Origin: Fusibacter sp. A1
GTDB lineage: Bacteria; Bacillota; Clostridia; Peptostreptococcales; Acidaminobacteraceae
Assembly (NCBI RefSeq): GCF_004125825.1
Contig: NZ_QQWI01000013.1
Span: 1 to 64,000 of the forward strand
Length of the DNA: 64,000 bases
Direction: 5' to 3'
The position numbers and the translations under genes were made by a program. Of the stretch, positions 37,338 to 46,030 are shown one piece after another. The notes under the pieces were generated by a model. That model ran no database searches. It was not told where the DNA came from and saw only the letters and a list, made by a program, of their open reading frames with translations. The stretch's first letter is position 1. Every line of letters starts with the position of its first letter.

Positions 37338-40049
37338 TTAGTCTAAAGCATCCGTGATTGTGAAAGCTTCTAAATCGTTATCAGCTGAGTCTACAAGACC
37401 ACTTGTACCATTGTATGATACGTTAGTGTTAACTGTGAAGTCTTCACCAGTTAATGTAACTTCGTTAGTACCTGTACGAAGAGCTGAAGTTAAAGTTCCA
37501 CCTGAAACTGAGAAGCCGTTTTTACCTGCATCTGCAAAGTAAGCAGCGTCTAAATCTTCAGTGAATGTGATCACGATTGTAGTACCTTCGCTATCAGTAT
37601 CGTAAAGAATTGTGTCCACTTCTGGAGCACAAGCATCAGCAACAACAGCACCAGCAGTAGTAGCTAAATCTTGACCGTATTTGTTTGAACCAGCGTCAAC
37701 ATCGATAGAGTAAGTTACTACAGCAGCGCCAGAAGTTGTTTTAACATCAGTAGTTAAGTCTTCTGAAAGTGTGTAAGTGATTACAGTTTCGCCGTCGCTG
37801 TTAAGACCAGTTTTAACTTTAGCGATACCAAGATCAGAACCAGCAGCTTGGAATGTGATAGCATTTACATCGATATCAACTAATTCTTCGCCATCAACAG
37901 TTACTGTGATTGTATCAACCGCAGTTTGTTCAACAGTTGCGTCAAGTGTTGGCTCATCACCATCAATAAGCTCTACAGTAGCAGTTAATGTTTCAAGTTT
38001 GTTGCCAGCAGCATCTCTAACTCTACCGATTGTTAATATATCTAAAGCGTCAACATCAGCAACTGATGCAGGGATTTCGATTTCTACAGCTTCACCATCG
38101 TTAATGATTGTGATTGTTACATCGTCATCATCAAGAGTAGTATCGCCGAAGAAGTAAAGTGCTTTGTTAGCGATGTCATCAGCGTTCATTTCTTCGCCGA
38201 AGTCAACAACTACTAATTGGTCAGCCTCATCAGCGTCGTAGATAGTTGCTGTGAAGTCCTCTTCGTCTGGAGCTGTTTCATCTTCTACTGTGAAGTCAAG
38301 TGTAGCTTTAGCAGCTTCATTACCTTGAACGTCTTCAACATCTTCGATTACGATTTGGAAATCGCCGTAGATATCTTCAGAGAAAGTGATTTCTAATACT
38401 TCATCATCGATTGTAGCAGTTGCAGTAACGTCTGACTCTTTACCGTTCTCAAGAACTGTAAGTTCAAAGTCATCACCTTTAACGATATCTTCTGAGTAAG
38501 TGACTTCTGCAGTAGATTGGCCAGTAACGTCAACGTCACCAACAACTACTGGAGCGATTTCATCAACAACAACTGTGATAGTTGTAGCGATTTTGTCGTT
38601 ATCATTGTCCCAAAGGTCGTTTACAGAATCAGCAGCAACGTAAGTGTATACAGTTCCTACTGGCATTTTGTTATCATCAGAGAATGTAAGTGTTAACTCG
38701 TTACCGTCTAACTCAACAGCAGAAGCGATGTTGCTTGTGTTAGTGTGGTAGAAGTTTTCTAAATCTACATTTGCATCTGGGTCTGCAGCGTCAGCATCGT
38801 AACCAGCAACTTCGATTTCGTTATCGAAGATAAGTGTTACGTTGTTTGGCTCTGCATCTTTGAATCCAACTACTGTTGGAGCAGTTTCATCAACAACAAC
38901 TGTTACAGCAAGTGTAGCTTTTGGAGCAGTATAACCTTGGTAATCTTTAACGCCGCTTACTTCAACAGTAACGTCGCCAGAAAGATCAGCAAAGATTTCT
39001 ACGTTTGCAGACATGTTGTTAGTACCAGCAACTACTGATTTAACATAAAGTTTGTCGCCATCAGCATCTTTAACTACGTAGTTAGCAGCAGTCTCGATAC
39101 CAGCGTTCATTGGCTCAGAGAAGAATACTTTGATTGTGTCAATACCAACAACTTCAGCAGAAGTAGCAGTAGGAATTGTCATATCAAGGAACTCGATGTC
39201 TTCGATTGTAGTATCATCTTCAACAACGCCTTCGATTTCAAGATCAACAAGATCTTGTTGCTCAGCAGCAGTTGTAAGTGTGATAGTTACAGACATACCA
39301 TCTTCAGCAAGAGCGAAATCTGAATCAGCGTCAAGTACAGCTGTACCGTCTGTAGTTAGTGTGTAGTTATCTTCGTCGCCAGCAGATTCAACAACGCCAG
39401 TGAAGTTAACAACTAATTGCTTAAGGTTTGTAGCAGTTACAGATTTAACTTCAACAACTGTTGGAGCTGGAACTGTTTTTAAACCAAGAGCGTAAACAAG
39501 CGCTTGTGTTTCACCCATTTTAGGAGTGTTAAGCGTGTTGTTCATCATTACGAAAACTTCGCCTCTAGTGATTGTAGCACCAGCAGCAGCAGTTACGTCA
39601 GTAAGGATTTTAAGTTCAGTAGCTTTAGCAACACCCTCTTCAAGAGTTGTTACTGTGTAGCCAAGAGCTCTTACGTGGTAAGTAGCCATCATAGCCATTG
39701 TAGCGTCTTCCATGTAACCGAATACGCCTACAGCTTTACCGTTTGTCCAACCGTTAAGTTCTGCGTATGCAACATATGGTGCATAGTAAGAATCAGTTGG
39801 AACGTCAGCAAATGAAGATTTAACTGTTGTAGCAGCAGCTTCATCTTCTTTGCCCATTAGTCTAGCTAGAACAACAAGTGCTTGTTCTCTTGTTAAGTTT
39901 TGGTCCGGGTTTAGGTTACCAGCGTTGTCTCCTTTGAGAACGCCTAGGTCCTTCAATTCTTGTCCAACAGTGTTGACATCAACAGCTGCGAACGCGAATG
40001 AAGAAAGAACCATCGCCAAAACGAGAACTAAAGAAAGAATCTTTCTCAT
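37338..40049 (-). CDS. Probable S-layer protein (three SLH repeats plus Ig-like array)
   Basis: 903 residues. Signal peptide (ILSLVLVLAMVLSSFAFA), then three N-terminal SLH repeats (about residues 25-190; ITRGEVFVMMNNTLN is in the last). A long array of acidic Ig-like/Big-type beta modules follows (for example VEVKSVTATNLKQLVVNFTG; AVTVVVDETAPTVVGFKD). It is very rich in Val, Thr, Asp and Glu and poor in Cys, as S-layer proteins usually are. A strong extended -10 promoter, a structured leader and a long terminator fit very high expression as a one-gene unit. Confidence 0.88.
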   Translation of the reverse strand: MRKILSLVLVLAMVLSSFAFAAVDVNTVGQELKDLGVLKGDNAGNLNPDQNLTREQALVVLARLMGKEDEAAATTVKSSFADVPTDSYYAPYVAYAELNGWTNGKAVGVFGYMEDATMAMMATYHVRALGYTVTTLEEGVAKATELKILTDVTAAAGATITRGEVFVMMNNTLNTPKMGETQALVYALGLKTVPAPTVVEVKSVTATNLKQLVVNFTGVVESAGDEDNYTLTTDGTAVLDADSDFALAEDGMSVTITLTTAAEQQDLVDLEIEGVVEDDTTIEDIEFLDMTIPTATSAEVVGIDTIKVFFSEPMNAGIETAANYVVKDADGDKLYVKSVVAGTNNMSANVEIFADLSGDVTVEVSGVKDYQGYTAPKATLAVTVVVDETAPTVVGFKDAEPNNVTLIFDNEIEVAGYDADAADPDANVDLENFYHTNTSNIASAVELDGNELTLTFSDDNKMPVGTVYTYVAADSVNDLWDNDNDKIATTITVVVDEIAPVVVGDVDVTGQSTAEVTYSEDIVKGDDFELTVLENGKESDVTATATIDDEVLEITFSEDIYGDFQIVIEDVEDVQGNEAAKATLDFTVEDETAPDEEDFTATIYDADEADQLVVVDFGEEMNADDIANKALYFFGDTTLDDDDVTITIINDGEAVEIEIPASVADVDALDILTIGRVRDAAGNKLETLTATVELIDGDEPTLDATVEQTAVDTITVTVDGEELVDIDVNAITFQAAGSDLGIAKVKTGLNSDGETVITYTLSEDLTTDVKTTSGAAVVTYSIDVDAGSNKYGQDLATTAGAVVADACAPEVDTILYDTDSEGTTIVITFTEDLDAAYFADAGKNGFSVSGGTLTSALRTGTNEVTLTGEDFTVNTNVSYNGTSGLVDSADNDLEAFTITDALD

Positions 40050-40091
40050 AGTATGTACTTCCTCCCTTTGAAAAATAAGATTGTTTTTGGG

Positions 40092-40168
40092 GTGTAGGTT
40101 TTTCCCACCACTCTCCCCCCCATTTCAGGAGATAGGTGCACTAGCAGAGGTGGCAAGACAGCCTACAC
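40092..40168 (-). promoter_or_regulatory. Structured 5' leader of the S-layer mRNA
   Basis: Starting about 8 nt after the predicted transcription start, GTGTAGG (40162-40168 on the minus strand) pairs with CCTACAC (40092-40098), closing a domain in which CCACC can pair with GGTGG. An mRNA-stabilising 5' structure is most likely. I matched it to no known riboswitch. Confidence 0.55.
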
Positions 40169-40183
40169 TCATATGCTAATGAA

Positions 40184-40213
40184 AGTATACCACTCATTCA
40201 ATACCCAGAACAA
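40184..40213 (-). promoter_or_regulatory. Sigma-A type promoter of the S-layer gene
   Basis: On the minus strand TTGTTC, an 18-bp spacer, then TGG-TATACT (extended -10). It gives a leader of about 126 nt. Confidence 0.65.
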
Positions 40214-40498
40214 TAGGGTATAACCAGTTGTAATACAAGTGTAACACTGTATGAGAGTAATCAACATACTATCCACAGACGACTTAGCGGAATTGTGTAT
40301 AACTTGTATTTCCAACGTATTAGAGCTACTTTATTATAGTACGGAATATCGCTATTGGCAAGCAAGCATGTTAATTTTGTGAAATAAATGCGTAAATTCT
40401 CCAGTTTTAGGCGAATTAGTGTTTGTTTCGTAACTTTCGCTTCGTATTATAAAGGAAAATATGCATTATTTTTATACTTTTGACTCCGTCCCTATGAC
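40214..40498. other. Non-coding stretch between korB and the S-layer promoter
   Basis: I see no gene and no clear korB terminator here. The bases are AT-rich without strong inverted repeats. Confidence 0.5.
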
Positions 40499-41353
40499 TT
40501 AAATGAAGCTTTCGAAGACTTCATCAAGCACCGAATAATCGGTTTCGTACCGGATCAGGGGCTTTTTTATATGTGGTAGCCGCTTTAGGTAGCTTTCTTT
40601 GCTGTCGTCTTTGTAGATGATTCCAATAGGTACGCCTTCGTCCCCGAACTGCTGGGCAAGCTTATAGGCCGCCATTTTGTCGTAAGGATTGTGTGTTTCT
40701 TCTATCTTATAGACCCTTTCCTTGTACCAGCTGAAGGTGTTCACCTTATTAAAGCTAGGGCAGGGTTGCAGGATGTCGACGATGGCGTAGCCGTCGTGCT
40801 CTATTGCAGCCTTCATGGTTTGCTTGAAATGCTCGAGGTCGTTGCTGAAGGTTCTTGCGACAAAGGTCGCGCCGATGGCTATAGCCGATTCTATGGGGTT
40901 GATCTCGTCTATCCTGACACCACCAGCATAGACTGATGTGGCACGACCTTTCGGGGTTGTGGGCGAACCTTGTCCTTTTGTCAGGCCGTAGACCTGATTG
41001 TCGTGTATGAGGTGCACGATGTTCATGTTTCTTCTGATGGCGTGCAGGAAGTGGTTGCCGCCTTCTGAGTAGTTGTCGCCGTCACCGGTGTTCACGATCG
41101 TCAAAAGGTCGCTGTTCGCCAGGTGCGCGCCCATGGCTGACGGTAGCGCCCTTCCGTGCAGGGTGTTGTAGCCGTTGCCGTTGATATAGTGGGGCATTTT
41201 GGCAGCCTGGCCTATTCCGCTGACAAAGAGCACGTCCTTTGGCTGATAGCCGTTTTCTGATAGCACTTCTTCCATTCCCTTAAGTATCATGAAGTTGCCG
41301 CAACCCGGGCACCAGGAATTGTCTTCTGTCTTTATGTTGAATTCATTTGTCAT
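40499..41353 (-). CDS. korB: 2-oxoacid:ferredoxin oxidoreductase, beta (TPP-binding) subunit
   Basis: 284 residues. WCPGCGNFMILKGM supplies the N-terminal Cys pair, and GDGDNYSEGGNHFLHAIRRN is the thiamine diphosphate/Mg site. It pairs with KorA to decarboxylate a 2-oxoacid to acyl-CoA with reduction of ferredoxin. The frame overlaps korA by 11 bases, and GAGGTGATC lies inside the end of korA. 2-Oxoglutarate is the usual substrate of this two-subunit form, but branched-chain 2-oxoacids are possible. Confidence 0.93.
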   Translation of the reverse strand: MTNEFNIKTEDNSWCPGCGNFMILKGMEEVLSENGYQPKDVLFVSGIGQAAKMPHYINGNGYNTLHGRALPSAMGAHLANSDLLTIVNTGDGDNYSEGGNHFLHAIRRNMNIVHLIHDNQVYGLTKGQGSPTTPKGRATSVYAGGVRIDEINPIESAIAIGATFVARTFSNDLEHFKQTMKAAIEHDGYAIVDILQPCPSFNKVNTFSWYKERVYKIEETHNPYDKMAAYKLAQQFGDEGVPIGIIYKDDSKESYLKRLPHIKKPLIRYETDYSVLDEVFESFI

Positions 41354-43004
41354 GATGGATCACCTCGTATTCTCTGATGATATATTCTGCAGTCAGCGGT
41401 CTTCCGTCGTATTTGTTGATCGACTTGTCGAATTTCACTCCGGTTTCCGCCAAAATCAGCTTTCCGAACTGGTTGTTGTAGTTCTGCTCGACGTTGATCA
41501 GGGTCTTTTCTTCGGCCTTCATCTTAATAAGCGTTTTCTGCGGCACGGGGAACACATCTGTGAACAGCAGCGCCCCGACCTTTTTACCTTGATCGTTTAG
41601 GCTCTTTACCGTATCGATGAGCGCAGGTACTGTCGAACCCCAGCCGATGAAGACCTCTTTGGCGTCTGTGTCGCCGATGTAGGTCGGTTCGTGCAGATCA
41701 TCGACCATGAGGTCGAGTTTGCTCATGAGCCTGTGTTTGAGTTTGATGGTCGCTTCGATGTCTTCTGTCATATGGCCGTGCTCGTCGTGCACGTGCGAAT
41801 CATTCATGATAAGCGTGTCGTCGAGTCCTGGGAATTTGCGTCCATTGAGCACCTTGTCGAAGTCGTACCTTTTATAACCCTCAATATCTGTGTTGATGTG
41901 CCTTTGAACCCCGACTTTAAAGGGGTTGACTTTAGGGATTGTCGCGTTGGAGTCGGCGAGGAACTGGTCTGTAAGGATGACGACAGGCAACTGGTACTTG
42001 TCTGCCAGGTTAAAGGCGCGCTGCGATTCGTAGAAGCAAGCTTCTATGGTCGTGGGTGCCAGTATGATTCTAGGAAACTCGCCCTGCGAAGCCCTGCTGA
42101 TAAATTCAAGGTCGCCTTGCTCGGTTCTAGTAGGAAGCCCTGTCGCAGGACCCGGTCTTTGAACATTCGCAATAACGATAGGAAGCTCTGCGACACCCGC
42201 GAATCCTAAGCCCTCGACCATGAGCGAGAATCCGCCGCCGCTTGTGGCTGTCATGGACCTTACGCCGTTTGACGATGCTCCTAGGGCGGCGATGATTCCT
42301 GCGATCTCATCCTCCACCTGCTCGACGATCATCTTGTTCTTTTCTTCGAATTTTGACAAAGTCATCATGATGCCTGTGGAAGGCGCCATGGGGTATGCCG
42401 AAAAGAACCGAAGCCCGGCGCTCATGGCGCCAAGCGCCACTGCCTGGTTGCCGTTAAGGCGCATGGTGCGTTCGTCTTTATAGCTTTCTAGTGTGTATTT
42501 GTTTGTCGTGTTTGTGTATCCTATCCTTACCGCGTTTTTATTGTTTTGGTTTGTGGATTCTCCCCACTTTTTCATTTCGACCCGGTCGATGGAAGACTCG
42601 TCGATGCCAAAAATCTTGAAAAGCGCCCCCAAGGCCATCATCGGGAATGATTTTTTGTCGATTGCAGCACCTTGGGGCAATACAGAATCTATGACCATTT
42701 CGTTTGAATGTCCTTGTTTAAAGCGTTCGTACGTCAAAATCGTAGCGTCCGGCTTTAAGTGATCTAAAATGCCATATGCGTTTTGATCGAGCGCGATAAG
42801 CACATCGGCTTTTTCTTCTATCATGTTCACCGGCTCATCCGAAAAGGTCACTGTTGTAAAGTTGAATCCGCCTCTTATCCGTGACATGTAGTTCTTATAG
42901 GACAGCAGGTGGTAGCCTTTTTGCTTGAGTGTCGTTTCAAAAAAGTAAGCCAGCGTATTAAGGCCTAACCCCGCTGCCCCCGACAGTATAACCGTCTTTT
43001 TCAC
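41343..43004 (-). CDS. korA: 2-oxoacid:acceptor oxidoreductase, fused gamma-alpha subunit
   Basis: About 553 residues from GTG 43004, preceded by GAGGTG at 6 nt; the upstream TTG (43025) overlaps that site. The gamma domain occupies roughly residues 1-175 (VILSGAAGLGLNTLAYFFET; MSRIRGGFNFTTVTFSD). The alpha pyrimidine-binding domain follows (GNQAVALGAMSAGLRFFSAY; TATSGGGFSLMVEGLGFAGV; NVQRPGPATGLPTRTEQGDL). The gamma-alpha fusion plus a separate beta is the KorAB layout. A Fur-like box and an inverted repeat lie upstream, plausible for an iron-sulfur dependent pathway. Confidence 0.93.
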   Translation of the reverse strand: MKKTVILSGAAGLGLNTLAYFFETTLKQKGYHLLSYKNYMSRIRGGFNFTTVTFSDEPVNMIEEKADVLIALDQNAYGILDHLKPDATILTYERFKQGHSNEMVIDSVLPQGAAIDKKSFPMMALGALFKIFGIDESSIDRVEMKKWGESTNQNNKNAVRIGYTNTTNKYTLESYKDERTMRLNGNQAVALGAMSAGLRFFSAYPMAPSTGIMMTLSKFEEKNKMIVEQVEDEIAGIIAALGASSNGVRSMTATSGGGFSLMVEGLGFAGVAELPIVIANVQRPGPATGLPTRTEQGDLEFISRASQGEFPRIILAPTTIEACFYESQRAFNLADKYQLPVVILTDQFLADSNATIPKVNPFKVGVQRHINTDIEGYKRYDFDKVLNGRKFPGLDDTLIMNDSHVHDEHGHMTEDIEATIKLKHRLMSKLDLMVDDLHEPTYIGDTDAKEVFIGWGSTVPALIDTVKSLNDQGKKVGALLFTDVFPVPQKTLIKMKAEEKTLINVEQNYNNQFGKLILAETGVKFDKSINKYDGRPLTAEYIIREYEVIHHDK

Positions 43005-43038
43005 TTCATTCACCTCGTTTTTCAATTGTTATGCATCA

Positions 43039-43071
43039 GATTATCAATCGTGTAATTGATAATCATTATTA
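43039..43071. promoter_or_regulatory. Inverted repeat overlapping a Fur-like box upstream of korA
   Basis: GATTATCAAT (43039-43048) and ATTGATAATC (43055-43064) are perfect 10-bp arms. Overlapping the right arm, TGATAATCATTATTA (43057-43071) matches the Fur 7-1-7 consensus TGATAATNATTATCA at all but one position. It sits 35-67 bp upstream of the korA start, in the likely promoter region. Confidence 0.5.
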
Positions 43072-43157
43072 GTTACCTATATGGTAGTCCTATTAGCCTG
43101 ATACGTCAATAGATGGATGGAAAGAAAGATGTTAAGAGATGGTAAAGGGTGTTCTAT

Positions 43158-43345
43158 TGTAAAACCACACTAAGGAGTATGTAATTGCAAGGCTTCATTC
43201 ACCAAATCGACACCCCAGTATGCCTACTCTCTCACTAGCCATACCTTCTTTTAAGGCGCTTCGCTTCAAATGCAAGGCAAACATAACTCACCTAAACTGC
43301 ATTACTTGCATTTAAAGCGAAGCGCCTTAAGGTACATGTTCAGAT
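43158..43345. repeat. Half-unit of the array A/B repeat family
   Basis: Begins TAAAACCACACTAAGGAG and ends with the second module in near-perfect form: TAAGGCGCTTCGCTTCAAAT (from about 43255) against GCATTTAAAGCGAAGCGCCT (to about 43330), arms of about 25 bp. Orientation is that of array A. This copy shows best that the second module is an inverted repeat. Confidence 0.85.
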
Positions 43346-43380
43346 GAAATTGGACCATTGCTGCGATTGGAATAAAGGGA

Positions 43381-43540
43381 GGGTAGACATGAAGCCTACC
43401 CGTACAAGGACGTAAAAAGCTGTGCAGTTGTAGGGGTAGGCTTTATGTCTACCCGTGTTTTGCGGTTTAAGAGGGCTACCACAAGGTCAAAGAACGTAGT
43501 TTCTTCTAAAGGCTACTACGCGGGGTGGGGCATGTGTGGC
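43381..43540. repeat. GGGTAG...CTACCC paired-hairpin element, copy 1
   Basis: The arms at 43381-43401 (GGGTAGACATGAAGCCTACC plus C) and 43434-43454 (GGGTAGGCTTTATGTCTACC plus C) are inverted copies with one mismatch. Each arm can also fold by itself through GGGTAG/CTACCC. The similarity with 47490-47610 continues downstream (GGGCTACCAC, CTACTACGCG). Confidence 0.85.
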
Positions 43541-43548
43541 AAAAACGA

Positions 43549-43575
43549 AAAAAAGCCCTTGCGGGATTTTTTTCT
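43549..43575. terminator. Bidirectional terminator downstream of ttcA
   Basis: A-run, CCC, TTGC loop, GGG, T-run: AAAAAAGCCC pairs with GGGATTTTTT with one mismatch, giving U-tails on both strands. Confidence 0.65.
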
Positions 43576-43735
43576 TGGTTGAGAAATAAAGCAAATTGTC
43601 GAGGAGAGTAGACATAAGTGAAATCAACTTGATGTCTATCATGCTTCTATTATAGATTCTCCACTTCATTTTTCAAAGCGTTTAAGGTCATATTTAAGAT
43701 AGATTTAAGGTTTCGAGCAATATTTTCCAGTTGAA

Positions 43736-44614
43736 CTATAACTCAAAATGTTCCTTGTCGAAGTACTCCGAAAAGGCTACGTCGCGTCCTCTTCTTTTAA
43801 AGCCCAGTATGGCGTCAAGATGCACGTTCTGTGTCGATTTTAGGATCGACTTGCCCACATCGGGATGCACGACCTTTAAGGTTTTGATCAGTTCTTTCAT
43901 TTCTCGGCGTTTGCTCGATGTTTTCTCAGCAGCAACCACGCATCCGCAGTTCATCGCGTTGATGCCGTTATAAGAAGCCCAGTGTTTGATGTTGTCTTCT
44001 TCGACATAGTACATGGGACGGATCAGTTCCATGCCTTCAAAGTTCTGGCTGTTGAGCCTTGGCATCATGGTCATGTATGTACCTGCGTACAGCACGTTCA
44101 TCAGTACTGTTTCTATCACATCGTCAAAGTGATGGCCAAGGGCCAGCTTGTTCGCTCCAAGCGATTTGGCCTTCTCGTATAGCGAACCACGGCGCATCCT
44201 TGCGCACAAATAACAAGGATACTCGGATGCAACGTCATCGACCACGTCGAAGATATGTGACTCGTACATATCAACGGGAATTTCCATGTGTTTACAGTTG
44301 TTTAGCAGCAGCTCCCTATTGATCTCATGAAAACCAGGGTCCATGGCGATAAAGGAAAGCTTAAAGCCGACTGAACCGTGCTTTTGAACCTCTTGTAAGA
44401 GTTTTGAAAGCAGCAATGAATCCTTGCCGCCCGAAACCCCCACAGCCACGTGGTCTCCTTCTTTGATCAGTTCGAAATCCTGCAGCGCGAGGATGAACTT
44501 ACGCCAGATGTCTTTTCTAAACTTTTTAATGATGGATCTTTCAATTTCTGCGTTGGGTCTGAGTTCGTGTTCAGGAATAAGCAGCTCGCAGCCGCTACCT
44601 TGAAGTTTGTTCAT
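43736..44614 (-). CDS. TtcA-family tRNA thiolation enzyme (ATP-pyrophosphatase type)
   Basis: 292 residues. The PP-loop SGGKDS is in VAVGVSGGKDSLLLSKLL (near residue 60), a Cys pair in YPCYLCARMRRG, and another Cys in NCGCVVAAEK; LGHHFDDVIETVLMN is a further family motif. TtcA proteins make 2-thiocytidine in tRNA using an Fe-S cluster. It is more divergent than enterobacterial TtcA, so the exact target base should be treated as likely rather than certain. It stands alone, with the ferredoxin gene upstream on the same strand. Confidence 0.85.
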   Translation of the reverse strand: MNKLQGSGCELLIPEHELRPNAEIERSIIKKFRKDIWRKFILALQDFELIKEGDHVAVGVSGGKDSLLLSKLLQEVQKHGSVGFKLSFIAMDPGFHEINRELLLNNCKHMEIPVDMYESHIFDVVDDVASEYPCYLCARMRRGSLYEKAKSLGANKLALGHHFDDVIETVLMNVLYAGTYMTMMPRLNSQNFEGMELIRPMYYVEEDNIKHWASYNGINAMNCGCVVAAEKTSSKRREMKELIKTLKVVHPDVGKSILKSTQNVHLDAILGFKRRGRDVAFSEYFDKEHFEL

Positions 44615-44769
44615 TTTATCGCCTTTCTGACCAAGCCCGAATAGAAATACGATCTATCCCGACTGTACCTAGTAATTTTATCGAGTTTGATTATATACGC
44701 TACACCCCATAATTGCAACAAAAAAGCCAGCCCTAGCCAGCCTTGTTGTCAATTCTTCTAATTTATCTT

Positions 44770-45846
44770 TTAATCCTCATTCTTCACTTGATCATGCTCT
44801 TTGCGATACCCCTTCAACTGAAGCGTCTTTGTAGGACAAGCGTCGATGCAGTGACCGCACTCCACACAAAGGCTTGATTGTATCTTACGCCCTTTTTGGG
44901 CGGACTTCATGATGTTGATGTTCATCTCACACTGCTTGTTGCAACTTGCGCAGGACACACATTCTGAGTGGTTTGTCTCGATGCCGTGTCCAAACAGCAG
45001 GCCCCAGAAGGACAGCATGGTTCCGGCAGGACAGTAGTAGCAGTAGCCGCGACCGTTTAAGAAAAGATAAAGCGCCAAAAATAGCATCAGCTCGAGGCTC
45101 AGGTATTTGACAAGCTCAAAGGTCCTTAGTATATCCACATTGATAAAGCTAGCACCTGCAAGTGCGATGATCCACAAAAGGATCAAAAGCATGTTCGCTG
45201 TGATCAGAAACATCTTTAGGGTCAAAAGAAATAGCTTTAGTGTTTGATTGACCTTGTCTCTGCCCTTGTCAAAATGCAAAACGAGAGGCAGGGCTTCAGA
45301 AAAAGTCTCGGCGTGGCATCCGCCATACGGGCAGATCATGCTGCAAAAGATGCGTCTGCCTTTTATTGCGACAGCACCGTAAACGAGCACCTGAAACGCC
45401 ACATACACGGTAAGCATCACTTCAGCGCCCCGCCCGCCAAATGCGGCTCCGACGTTGCTATGTAAAAAATGTCCGTCATAAAGAAGTTGAAGCGGGTAGG
45501 TCGACCACGGGAATGGCATGAAGGCGTACACAAATTCATAATAGCCTGTCATTACAGGTAAAAGCACGAAAAGAAGACTCATCATGACCATAAAGCCAGC
45601 AATGGATTTTCGCCTGTAGATATGTCTTTTGCTATATAGCTTAAACATGAGGATGCCGCCGTAGAGTACAAAGGCTGTACGCCCTATGGTTTCGAACAGT
45701 TCATAGATCAGGGTGATCCTCTCGCCCTGCAGGATACCGAGCATAGGCTTTAGCCCCACGTTCAGTCCAGCGATTAGAAAACCAAGTATTAGGTACATCC
45801 AAACTGCCGTTTTCAATTGTTTTACAGTTCCCGCTCTCGAATTCAT
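44770..45846 (-). CDS. Polytopic membrane protein with C-terminal ferredoxin domain (NapH/YccM-like)
   Basis: 358 residues. Five or six membrane helices carry Cys motifs in the loops (FCSMICPYGGCHAE; YCYYCPAGTM). Two 4Fe-4S clusters follow at the C terminus (CVSCASCNKQCEMNI and CVECGHCIDACPTKTL, residues about 290-345). Such proteins move electrons between membrane and cytoplasmic carriers. The redox partner is not identified here; ferredoxin reduced by KorAB is one possibility. ATG 45846 has GGAGGATG upstream. Confidence 0.85.
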   Translation of the reverse strand: MNSRAGTVKQLKTAVWMYLILGFLIAGLNVGLKPMLGILQGERITLIYELFETIGRTAFVLYGGILMFKLYSKRHIYRRKSIAGFMVMMSLLFVLLPVMTGYYEFVYAFMPFPWSTYPLQLLYDGHFLHSNVGAAFGGRGAEVMLTVYVAFQVLVYGAVAIKGRRIFCSMICPYGGCHAETFSEALPLVLHFDKGRDKVNQTLKLFLLTLKMFLITANMLLILLWIIALAGASFINVDILRTFELVKYLSLELMLFLALYLFLNGRGYCYYCPAGTMLSFWGLLFGHGIETNHSECVSCASCNKQCEMNINIMKSAQKGRKIQSSLCVECGHCIDACPTKTLQLKGYRKEHDQVKNED

Positions 45847-45977
45847 ACATCCTCCAGTAAGTTGACTTTTTTCTATTATATCAAAAACTGCCTGGATAGG
45901 GGTTAAAGAGTGATATTCTATGAAATAAGTTCAAGAAAATCGATCTTAGTCAATTTTATTTCGACTCTCGAAAAAGA

Positions 45978-46006
45978 TTGACCTCTTCTTTTTAAAACGT
46001 TACAAT
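45978..46006 (+). promoter_or_regulatory. Sigma-A type promoter of the MFS gene
   Basis: TTGACC, a 17-bp spacer, then TACAAT; the transcript would start about 17-20 nt before the start codon at 46031. Confidence 0.8.
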
Positions 46007-46030
46007 AGCACTGAAGGTAGGGGGACTGAA

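Noticed and set aside
37354-39815. Plus-strand ORFs opposite the S-layer gene
   Set aside because: They mirror codon-biased Val/Thr/Ala-rich coding sequence, have no ribosome binding sites and resemble no protein; they are shadows.
40214-40498. tRNA or other RNA gene in the korB/S-layer gap
   Set aside because: No cloverleaf, conserved tRNA arm sequence or strong stem could be seen; no tRNA or rRNA was recognised anywhere in the window.
43487-43669. 60-codon minus-strand ORF between the repeat and ttcA
   Set aside because: It spans the repeat tail and the terminator hairpin and has no ribosome binding site or recognisable motif.
44718-44745. Terminator after the membrane ferredoxin gene
   Set aside because: AGCCAGCC...AGCCAGCC is a direct repeat next to an A-run, not an inverted repeat, so no stem forms.
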